Made by a program: the position numbers and the translations under genes. From Patescibacteria group bacterium (GTDB lineage: Bacteria > Patescibacteriota > Minisyncoccia > Minisyncoccales > CG1-02-41-26): a stretch of 7,608 nt of DNA. Shown here in pieces: positions 1-4,637 of the stretch (positions are counted from its first letter, which is position 1; each line of letters starts with the position of its first letter). The DNA lies in contig JAHJSK010000020.1 of the NCBI GenBank assembly GCA_018830365.1, positions 1 to 7,608 of the forward strand, in the 5' to 3' direction. Under the pieces are notes generated by a model. It saw only the letters and a program-made list of their open reading frames with translations, was not told the origin of the DNA and ran no database searches.

Positions 1-72
1 TGTTTTTTGACCTTTAATGGCGTCCAGGACAACCTGGACTTTTTGTTTATCTGAATACGATGTTTTTTTCAT
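1..72 (-). CDS. IS3-family transposase OrfA, N-terminus (partial)
   Basis: This reading frame starts at the ATG at 72-70 and continues past the left edge. The 24 visible codons give MKKTSYSDKQKVQVVLDAIK followed by GQKT. This matches the start of the helix-turn-helix OrfA of IS3-type transposases (HTH_Tnp_1), where a basic start is followed by YS-x-x-x-K-x-x-V-V-x-x-x-x-x-G-x-K. OrfA normally binds the terminal repeats, and is joined to the OrfB integrase by programmed frameshifting. Upstream on the same strand are two TATAAT-like boxes (81-86 and 89-94) and a poor -35. A 7-bp inverted repeat, GTCCAGG/CCTGGAC (22-39), lies inside the coding sequence. Too little is visible to judge whether the transposase is intact. 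Confidence 0.65.
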   Translation of the reverse strand, partial: MKKTSYSDKQKVQVVLDAIKGQKT

Positions 73-134
73 GTTTTTCTATTATACAATTATATCTTAA
101 AAATTGAAATTTGCTGTCCAAATTTTCCAGTCCA
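1..134 (-). mobile_element. Terminal part of an IS3-like insertion sequence (one end only)
   Basis: The minus strand starting at 134 reads TGGACTGGAAAATTTGGACA. It begins with TG and contains TTGGACA, as in terminal repeats of IS3-family elements of the IS150 type. About 60 bases further in, an OrfA-like reading frame starts and runs off the window. The other end and the target duplication are outside the window, so exact boundary and family remain inferred. The element abuts the stop codon of the truncated dehydrogenase gene at 135, which suggests that its insertion, or a rearrangement at it, removed the 3' end of that gene. Confidence 0.6.
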
Positions 135-1271
135 TTATAAATAATTATTCCCGGCAACAGGATCGTAGGCTTTAATTCGCGCCACGTTTTGACTAAATAA
201 AAATTCAGTTACTTTTAAAGACGCCGCGTTGCGAATGTCATTCGTATCGCGTTTAAAAGCCAAACCCATAATTCCAACTATTTTGCCAGACCAATTAAAA
301 TTTAATTCGCTTTCAGCTCTGGCTAAAAAATTATCCAACTGCCGTTGATTGGCGGTTAAAATACTATCAACAATATCGGTGTTAACTCCTTGACTTTTTA
401 ATTGATAAAATAATGAACGAGCGTCTTTAATAAAACAACTGCCACCAGCAAACAAGCTGTTATAAAATCCCCATTCGCCAATCCGACTGTCAGTTGTTAA
501 AACTTTACGAATATTTTCAAAACGCAAACCAATAAATTTTTCACAAACCCGTCCAACCACGTCAAAACAATTTGCTAAACGGTTAAATAAAATATAATTA
601 GCCAACAACTTGCTGGCTGCCGCTTCATAAGGATTTACTTCAATATAATTAGTTAATGGCGATTCATAAAAACGATTGTAGATATTTCTAAAAATAGCAA
701 AATCTTTTTCATTCCAAGCGCCAATCACAATCCGTTCTTGTTTAGTCGAACCCTCTATGGCTTTTCCTTCAACTAAAAACTCGGGGTTAGAGCCAACGCC
801 AAAATTTTTAACTCCAAGCTCCTCCATAATTTCCTTAGTCTGATTTGTCATATTAACTGGCACGGTGCTTTTATTAATTAACAAAACATATTGATCCTGC
901 TTTCCATTATTTCTTTTAGCTAAAATTTTGCCCAAAGTTTTTACGGCTGTTTCGTAAAAAAACAAATTAGTCTCGCCAGTATTCTCTTTTTCAGGGGTGG
1001 GCAAACATAAAAAAATCGCTTCAGTCGCGTCAATAAAATTTTTTACATCAAGCAAATCAGCGGTAAATTTAATTCTTAATTGATTTTTTATAATCAAATC
1101 GCCTAAACCTTTTTCGAACAAATTTGATTCTATTTTGTCTTTATCTAAAGACGATAAATTTTTCACCAACTCCTTATTAACGTCATAAACCAAAACATTG
1201 TGTCCGCTGTCAGCGTTAACAGTTGCTGAACAAGCGCCAACAAAACCCGCGCCAAAATACAAAAGTTTCAT
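135..1271 (-). CDS. ugd: UDP-glucose 6-dehydrogenase, C-terminally truncated
   Basis: Members of this family oxidise UDP-glucose (or a related UDP-sugar) to the uronic acid with two NAD+, feeding capsule, exopolysaccharide or other envelope glycan synthesis in the cytoplasm. Visible are the N-terminal Rossmann motif GAGFVGA (residues 7-13), the STVPV segment (135-139), NPEFL with Glu164, the central helix with Lys221 and Asn225, and the catalytic motif GGSCFIKD with Cys279, Lys282 and Asp283. The C-terminal UDP-binding domain begins normally (GLAFK, then D-T-N-D-I-R, about 336-347) but the protein ends at YDPVAGNNYL, residue 378. Relatives usually run to about 420-450 residues, so most of this domain is missing. 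The stop codon touches the IS end at 134. UDP-ManNAc dehydrogenase is a less likely alternative. A good minus-strand promoter lies at 1309-1337; no clear ribosome binding site is seen. It may be inactive. Confidence 0.88.
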   Translation of the reverse strand: MKLLYFGAGFVGACSATVNADSGHNVLVYDVNKELVKNLSSLDKDKIESNLFEKGLGDLIIKNQLRIKFTADLLDVKNFIDATEAIFLCLPTPEKENTGETNLFFYETAVKTLGKILAKRNNGKQDQYVLLINKSTVPVNMTNQTKEIMEELGVKNFGVGSNPEFLVEGKAIEGSTKQERIVIGAWNEKDFAIFRNIYNRFYESPLTNYIEVNPYEAAASKLLANYILFNRLANCFDVVGRVCEKFIGLRFENIRKVLTTDSRIGEWGFYNSLFAGGSCFIKDARSLFYQLKSQGVNTDIVDSILTANQRQLDNFLARAESELNFNWSGKIVGIMGLAFKRDTNDIRNAASLKVTEFLFSQNVARIKAYDPVAGNNYL

Positions 1272-1284
1272 AATAAATTCATTA

Positions 1285-1313
1285 TTGATTTATGCTTGCC
1301 TACGGGTTATTAT
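1285..1313 (+). promoter_or_regulatory. Candidate divergent promoter for hypC
   Basis: TTGATT (1285-1290) and TATTAT (1308-1313) are 17 bases apart on the plus strand. The -10 box shares five bases with the -10 box of the opposing promoter, so the two could compete for RNA polymerase. An imperfect dyad, GGGTTATT (1304-1311) and AATGACCC (1321-1328), with seven of eight bases pairing, spans the same place and could be an operator. The -35 is only fair. Confidence 0.35.
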
Positions 1314-1337
1314 TAAATAAAATGACCCAAAAGTCAA
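1309..1337 (-). promoter_or_regulatory. Promoter for the dehydrogenase gene
   Basis: Reading the minus strand, TTGACT (1337-1332) and AATAAT (1314-1309) are 17 bases apart, each matching the sigma-70 consensus at five of six positions. The predicted transcript would start near 1302, about 30 bases before the ATG at 1271. Confidence 0.55.
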
Positions 1338-1361
1338 TAAATTATTTTTTAAAAATTTTAT

Positions 1362-1535
1362 ATGTGTTTAGCAACGCCGGGAAAAATTATAAAAACAAAC
1401 AAAGAAAAAGCCATTGTTGATTTTAATGGCATACAAAAAGAAATCAACATTTCATTAGTTAAAATTAAGGTTGGCGATTATGTTATGGTCCACGCGGGCT
1501 TTGCTATTGAAAAAATTGAAAATAAAAAGCATTAA
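1362..1535 (+). CDS. hypC: Hydrogenase maturation factor HypC (HupF/HypC family), short
   Basis: This 57-codon frame begins MCLATPGKII. That is the HypC signature, with the functional Cys2 exposed after methionine removal. It continues with A-I-V-D-F-N-G and closes with VGDYVMVHAGFAIEKI, the conserved end of the small beta-barrel. In the family, HypC partners HypD, carries the Fe(CN)2CO precursor through Cys2 and delivers it to the large subunit of NiFe hydrogenases. Usual lengths are about 70-95 residues with a C-terminal helix rich in E, A and L; here the protein stops at ENKKH just after the barrel, so the helix is missing. The gene points away from the dehydrogenase and is followed by repeats and a hypD stub, so it is probably a decaying remnant. 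No Shine-Dalgarno sequence is seen before the ATG. Confidence 0.85.
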   Translation: MCLATPGKIIKTNKEKAIVDFNGIQKEINISLVKIKVGDYVMVHAGFAIEKIENKKH

Positions 1536-1601
1536 ATTTAAATCATTAAATAATTTTTTGAATTACAAAATTTTGAATTCCGAAACTAATTTTTTTTCTT
1601 T

Positions 1602-1666
1602 TGTCATTCCGCCTCCTTTTTGTCATTCCCTTTCTTTTGTCATTCCCGTGAAAACGGGAATCCAGG
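1602..1666 (+). repeat. TGTCATTCC repeats and ATTCCCGT hairpin (dRS3/REP-like)
   Basis: TGTCATTCC occurs at 1602, 1621 and 1638, each after a T-rich run, with start-to-start spacings of 19 and 17 bases. The third copy opens a complete palindrome, ATTCCCGT (1642-1649), loop GAAA, ACGGGAAT (1654-1661), followed by CCAGG. The form GTCATTCCC-N-GGGAATCCAG is a widespread intergenic repeat type in bacteria, including the Neisseria dRS3 class. The two upstream copies look like left arms without partners. Confidence 0.7.
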
Positions 1667-1756
1667 AGCAAACCATACAAACATTAAAAACAAACAAAAA
1701 GTTTAAAACCGCTATAATGCTTTTACTTAATTTCTTGTTTATTTTGCTTAAAACAA

Positions 1757-1842
1757 ATCCCCATAGCCCCCTTTGTTAAAGGGGGTAAAAGCAAAAATCC
1801 CCCGTCCTATCAAGGGGGAGAAAGGGGGTTTAGGGGGGGGAT
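1757..1842. repeat. C-run/G-run inverted repeat, MITE- or REP-like
   Basis: Outer arms ATCCCC (1757-1762) and GGGGAT (1837-1842) enclose a perfect inner hairpin CCCCCTTT-GTT-AAAGGGGG (1767-1785) and a second C5/G5 pair (1799-1803 with 1814-1818), plus further G-runs at 1824-1828 and 1833-1840. It belongs to the CCCCCTTT/AAAGGGGG type of intergenic repeat seen in many bacterial genomes. It encodes nothing recognisable. The G-runs on the plus strand could also form a G-quadruplex. Confidence 0.65.
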
Positions 1843-1955
1843 AACAAAAAGGGTGGATTGATTAGTTTTATAATTCAAAATTAATTACAAAAAAATAATC
1901 AAATTTAAAAAATGTATTTCGTAATTTTAAAAATTTTTTCAAAAAATTCTTAAAC

Positions 1956-2096
1956 ATGAAAATAAACAAAATTATAGATGAAATTAAAATTAAAGCTGAT
2001 AAAATTAAACAAACAATCCGTTTAATGGAACTTTGCGGAACGCATTCGCAGGCAGTGGCAGCGAATGGGATTAAAAATATCCAAATTGGAGCTTAA
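1956..2096 (+). pseudogene. hypD: HypD N-terminal remnant (hydrogenase maturation)
   Basis: The 46-codon frame starts MKINKIIDEI and reaches IRLMELCGTHSQAVAANGI, which is the N-terminal signature of HypD (normally M-E-x-C-G-T-H-T-x-x-x-x-x-x-G-I, with the conserved Cys of the HypC-interaction and iron-ligand site). HypD is an iron-sulfur protein that, with HypC, assembles the Fe(CN)2CO group of NiFe hydrogenases, and it is normally about 360 residues. Here the match breaks after G-I-K-N-I and the frame stops at 2096. The GPGCPVC region and the Fe-S cluster cysteines are absent. Downstream DNA does not continue hypD in another frame; it carries a scrap of another gene. The break is therefore a deletion or rearrangement rather than a simple frameshift. 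Together with the short hypC upstream, it marks a lost hyp cluster. Confidence 0.82.
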
Positions 2097-2158
2097 ACAT
2101 TAAAGAGACTTATGTTTATGAGAACGATCAAGATTGGGATATTTTAAGTATTCAATAA
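2075..2158 (+). pseudogene. Start-less C-terminal scrap of an unidentified protein
   Basis: In a different phase from the hypD stub, a frame opens after a stop at 2072-2074 and ends at TAA 2156-2158. It has no ATG, GTG or TTG codon. From about 2096 it reads NIKETYVYENDQDWDILSIQ, whose acidic, aromatic composition looks like real protein sequence. It stops four bases before the Shedu start. I read it as the 3' end of the gene that originally preceded the Shedu gene, joined to hypD by a deletion near 2080-2095. I cannot name the family. Confidence 0.45.
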
Positions 2159-2162
2159 AATT

Positions 2163-3356
2163 ATGATGGATGATATTTTTCAAGATAATAATAAAATTTT
2201 ACCCTCCGAAGGAGAGATTGTTTTTAATCATGATTTGGATACTCTTTATACTCACGAATTTAAAAATAAAAAAGGTAAATTTTTGAACATCGTTACTTTG
2301 GATGAAGAAACTGGCATACCAAATGAAATTGATATAAATTTTCCTTATCCTACAAAAAATCGCGTTAAAATTACCCTTACTTTTATTAAAAAGCATAACG
2401 ATATAAGCTCAGTATCTTTTAAGAAATTTAAGCGCTATAAAAATAAAGGTTGGGTTGAAGTTGAACTCGAACAAATAAATTTTTCCTACTTTACATTTAA
2501 AAAGTTGGTAGCATTTTTGCGGTTTCTTTTAGAGCTTAACTTGGAAGGAATTAATGAAAGAAAAATTGCATTATCAGATGATCAGTTATCAACAATTGAT
2601 GATGAAACAAAGAGGAAAATTAAAACTCTTTTAATCCAAAAAGATGGCCCTAAAATTATTGAAGAACTTTTAAAAAGTGGCTTAATTACATCTTCTGATA
2701 TTGTTAATATTGGTTATAGGAAAAATCAGCTGGATATTTTTGATAAATTACTACACAACCAAAACTACCCAGCGATTTATAAAAAAGAAAATAATATCAA
2801 TAATTCAAAGCCCGAAATACTATGGCAACATTTTTTCAGTGTTAATGATTGGATTTTTGGTTATGGATTAGACTATAAATTCCTGGGAATTTTGCAAAAA
2901 GAAGCACATATTTCAAATACGGATTTAACGGGAAAAGAAGGAGTAATTACAGATTTTTTGCTTGGGTGTAATAAATTTACGGTGATTGTTGAATTAAAAA
3001 GACCAGACACGCAATTGTTTAAAAATAAAAACAGGTCTAGCTCTTGGTCGTTATCAGACGACTTAATTAACGCCTTTTCTCAAATACTCGAACAAAAAGC
3101 AAGCTGGCAAATACAATCAGAATTAAACGCAAATAGTAATTTTGATGATGATGGCAAAGCTATCAAACAAAAAACAATTGATCCTAAAACAATATTGATA
3201 ATAGGAAATTCAGATCAATACGCAGGCGAAACAAAGGAGCAACAAATTAAAGCAAAAAGTTTTGAGTTATTTCGTAGAGATTCAAGAAATATTGAGATTA
3301 TTACATTTGACGAATTGTTCGAGAGGGCTAAATTTATAGTACAGCATAAGGTATAA
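2163..3356 (+). CDS. sduA: Shedu-family anti-phage nuclease (SduA, DUF4263)
   Basis: This 397-residue protein ends in a Shedu-type PD-(D/E)xK nuclease domain (about 215-390). Visible in order are the entry helix EILWQHFFSVNDWIFGYG (218-235), Asp264 in the D-F-L-L strand, the catalytic VELKRP with Glu277 and Lys279, an S-x-D-L helix (296-312) with Gln307 in a S-Q-I-L motif, the strand TILIIGNS (343-350), and IEIITFDELFERA (377-389). The linker motif GYRKNQLDIFDKLL (184-197) is also typical of the family. The first 150 or so residues form a separate, beta-rich region that I do not recognise; such N-terminal domains vary and probably sense the trigger. Shedu is a single-gene defence system that protects by nucleolytic attack. 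The gene starts four bases after a gene scrap beside the hypD breakpoint, an accessory setting. ATGATG gives two adjacent possible starts; no Shine-Dalgarno sequence is visible. All catalytic residues are present, so it looks intact. Confidence 0.87.
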   Translation: MMDDIFQDNNKILPSEGEIVFNHDLDTLYTHEFKNKKGKFLNIVTLDEETGIPNEIDINFPYPTKNRVKITLTFIKKHNDISSVSFKKFKRYKNKGWVEVELEQINFSYFTFKKLVAFLRFLLELNLEGINERKIALSDDQLSTIDDETKRKIKTLLIQKDGPKIIEELLKSGLITSSDIVNIGYRKNQLDIFDKLLHNQNYPAIYKKENNINNSKPEILWQHFFSVNDWIFGYGLDYKFLGILQKEAHISNTDLTGKEGVITDFLLGCNKFTVIVELKRPDTQLFKNKNRSSSWSLSDDLINAFSQILEQKASWQIQSELNANSNFDDDGKAIKQKTIDPKTILIIGNSDQYAGETKEQQIKAKSFELFRRDSRNIEIITFDELFERAKFIVQHKV

Positions 3357-3361
3357 TAATT

Positions 3362-3425
3362 GAGGCGGCGCGGACAGGATTGGCGGCAGACAGGCCTGTC
3401 TGCCGACAGGCAGGGGCGGGGCGGG
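3362..3425. repeat. GC-rich palindromic island after the Shedu gene
   Basis: In an otherwise A+T-rich region, about 64 bases are dominated by G and C. A perfect 20-base palindrome, arms GGCAGACAGG and CCTGTCTGCC (3385-3404), shares its right half with a second hairpin, CCTGTC (3395-3400) and GACAGG (3405-3410). A further GACAGG at 3373-3378 can also pair with CCTGTC. The alternative folds and the position just after a stop codon fit a REP-like repeat, perhaps acting as a terminator or 3'-end stabiliser. No U-run follows directly. Confidence 0.65.
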
Positions 3426-3452
3426 AATTTATTTTTCCTTTCACATAACAAT

Positions 3453-3475
3453 TTACAGAGGTCAGACCTCTGTAA
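3453..3475. repeat. Near-perfect 23-base palindrome in the nuclease spacer
   Basis: Arms TTACAGAGGTC (3453-3463) and GACCTCTGTAA (3465-3475) pair completely around a single central A. Short arms TTTTCC (3433-3438) and GGAAAA (3477-3482) flank it. It could be a factor-binding dyad, a REP-type hairpin or a processed RNA end. It does not look like a Rho-independent terminator because no T-run follows. Confidence 0.65.
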
Positions 3476-3501
3476 TGGAAAATCAATTTGTAAAATCGCT
3501 T

Positions 3502-3531
3502 GCCCCCACACTAATGTATTGATGTGAGGGC
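3502..3531. repeat. Hairpin upstream of the DUF559 gene
   Basis: GCCCCCACA (3502-3510) and TGTGAGGGC (3523-3531) pair with one mismatch around a 12-base loop, 27 bases before the next start codon. It could be a terminator of upstream transcription or a 5'-leader structure; the bases after it are A-rich, not T-rich. Confidence 0.45.
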
Positions 3532-3557
3532 TTGCTCAAAAATGAAAAAAAATAAAT

Positions 3558-4271
3558 ATGGATAAAATCGTTTTGGTTGGCGTAATCAAAGATAAACGCG
3601 ACCTCAATATTCTTTTGACTAAAAATTGGTATCGGATTCCGGTGGCTCATGCGCCAACGCGACAATTCAACTATCTCGCATTTTATCAACCCGCTCTGTT
3701 CGGCAGTCAAGGAAAGCGCATTCAATATTATGCTCGCGTTTTAAACTATCAAATTATCAGAAGAAATAATTTATTGCCAGACGAGCCAAGCCATTGCAGG
3801 GCTCATAATTATTATTTTCAGATTAAAGTTGGAAAAATAGAAAAACTGCTTCAACCAATCAAGAACATAATGCCGCGTCGTATTTCTTTCGGTTTTACCA
3901 CATTAAATCATTTATTAAAATCAAAGAACATTTTACAGCTTTACAGCATTGCTCCAACAGAGCAAATTATAGGGTGCGCGATGAAGCGGGCTGGCATCAA
4001 AGCAATTGCCCAATACCATATTTTAAGCGGCAAGAAGCGATGTTGTCTTGATTTTGCTGTGTTTTGTAGACAAGGATTGATTGCTATTGAGTGCGATAAT
4101 AAAAAGGCTCATTCCAATCCGCGCCAGCGAGAAAAAGACAAAATAAAAACCGCTTTTCTTAAACAAAGCGGTTGGAATGTTATCCGTTTAATAGAGAGCG
4201 ATATTGTCTCTAATTTGAATAACTGCATTGCGAAAATAAAAAAAGCGGTTCAAAAACTTGGCGGACAATGA
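3558..4271 (+). CDS. DUF559/Vsr-like putative endonuclease with unassigned N-terminal domain
   Basis: The C-terminal half (about residues 130-232 of 237) has the layout of DUF559 proteins, relatives of very-short-patch-repair endonucleases in the PD-(D/E)xK superfamily. Visible are Glu135 in APTEQII, Asp165 in CLDFAVF, IAIECDNKKAH with Glu178, Asp180 and His185, then QREKDK, and GWNVIRL with Trp206. These residues suggest a metal-dependent DNA-cutting site, although the usual E-x-K is E-C-D here. The N-terminal 125 residues (YRIPV at 25-29, LAFYQPALFG at 40-49, YYARV at 57-61, PRRISFGFTTL at 106-116) belong to no domain I can name; a PUA/EVE-like barrel is a guess. I recall similar full-length proteins in Parcubacteria, function unknown. 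The gene follows the Shedu nuclease by about 200 bases of hairpins, so it has its own leader and may be independent. The ATG at 3558 lacks a clear Shine-Dalgarno sequence. Confidence 0.72.
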   Translation: MDKIVLVGVIKDKRDLNILLTKNWYRIPVAHAPTRQFNYLAFYQPALFGSQGKRIQYYARVLNYQIIRRNNLLPDEPSHCRAHNYYFQIKVGKIEKLLQPIKNIMPRRISFGFTTLNHLLKSKNILQLYSIAPTEQIIGCAMKRAGIKAIAQYHILSGKKRCCLDFAVFCRQGLIAIECDNKKAHSNPRQREKDKIKTAFLKQSGWNVIRLIESDIVSNLNNCIAKIKKAVQKLGGQ

Positions 4272-4368
4272 ACCAATTTTAGCGCGTCTTTAATGAGATT
4301 AAGAGAGAGCGGATTTTTTGAAATTTTGCATTTCATAATTCAAGGTATCTATTTTGACATTTCCAATT

Positions 4369-4443
4369 TGGTGGGCGTTGGAGGAGTTGAACCTCCGACC
4401 TTTTCGATGTCAACGAAACGCTCTACTGCTGAGCTAAACGCCC
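4369..4443 (-). tRNA. tRNA-Val (anticodon GAC), CCA encoded
   Basis: The minus strand folds into a complete cloverleaf of 75 bases. The acceptor stem is GGGCGTT/AACGCCC, the D-arm is GCTC-AGCAGTA-GAGC, and the anticodon stem is TTTCG/CGAAA around loop TTGACAT. The T-arm is GGAGG-TTCAACT-CCTCC. Discriminator A is followed by an encoded CCA (4371-4369). Anticodon GAC reads GUC and GUU. It lies 37 bases downstream of the other tRNA on the same strand and is probably cut from the same transcript. Confidence 0.93.
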
Positions 4444-4480
4444 AAGTGTGGCGGGCAAACTGCGCCAAACGCCCTTCCAT

Positions 4481-4552
4481 TGGGCGCGGAAGGAATCGGA
4501 CCTTCTACCTATTGTTTATAAGACAATTGTTCTACCAATGAACTACGCGCCC
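4481..4552 (-). tRNA. tRNA with anticodon UAU, predicted tRNA-Ile (AUA codons)
   Basis: The 72-base cloverleaf has acceptor stem GGGCGCG/CGCGCCC and D-arm GTTC-ATTGGTA-GAAC. The anticodon stem ATTGT/ACAAT encloses loop CTTATAA, so the anticodon is TAT. The T-arm is GAAGG-TCCGATT-CCTTC and the discriminator is A. Unlike its neighbour it has no encoded CCA. A UAU anticodon reads AUA directly; most bacteria instead use a CAU-anticodon tRNA modified to lysidine by TilS. The short D-loop resembles bacterial tRNA-Gly bodies, and position 55 is C rather than the nearly universal T. All stems pair perfectly, which argues against a pseudogene. The Ile assignment rests on the anticodon alone. Confidence 0.82.
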
Positions 4553-4558
4553 ATCAAA

Positions 4559-4586
4559 ATTTTATGAAGCGAAATTTGGGCAACAA
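4559..4586 (-). promoter_or_regulatory. Possible tRNA promoter
   Basis: On the minus strand TTGTTG (4586-4581) and TAAAAT (4564-4559) are 16 bases apart, placing a start almost at the first base of the UAU tRNA. The -35 is weak. Readthrough from ftsH, 85 bases upstream, is an equally good explanation. Confidence 0.25.
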
Positions 4587-4637
4587 ATGTCTTTTTTATT
4601 TTGACGGATTTAATTGTTTTTGTTAGCAAAGACAGGT

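Larger units (their letters stand above)
1536..1955. other. Repeat-filled gap between hypC and the hypD stub
   Basis: I see no gene in these 420 bases. From left to right there is A+T-rich sequence with self-complementary AATTACAAAATTTTGAATTC-like words (1561-1580), three spaced copies of TGTCATTCC (1602-1646), a GAAA-capped hairpin (1642-1661), a cluster of C-runs and G-runs able to fold on itself (1757-1842), and more A+T-rich sequence up to the hypD start. A plus-strand open frame at 1471-1779 crosses hypC in another phase, resembles no family and is built partly from these repeats. The spacing suggests that repeats accumulated inside a former hyp operon. Confidence 0.7.

Noticed and set aside
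22..39. Inverted repeat GTCCAGG/CCTGGAC in the transposase start
   Set aside because: A single 7-base dyad inside coding sequence; no evidence that it is functional.
1471..1779. Plus-strand open frame of 102 codons
   Set aside because: It overlaps hypC in another phase, translates intergenic repeats and resembles no family.
1602..1842. Possible CRISPR array
   Set aside because: Repeats are too short, irregularly spaced and lack true spacers; no cas genes are present.
3215..3725. Two minus-strand open frames opposite the Shedu and DUF559 genes
   Set aside because: They are antisense to well-supported genes and cross the hairpin spacer; no family resemblance.
4319..4333. Possible terminator after tRNA-Val (GAAAT/ATTTC on the minus strand)
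   Set aside because: The stem is five A+T-rich pairs and too far from the tRNA to be convincing.
4293..4541. Plus-strand open frame of 82 codons
   Set aside because: It lies across the antisense of both tRNA genes; the coding appearance comes from tRNA sequence.
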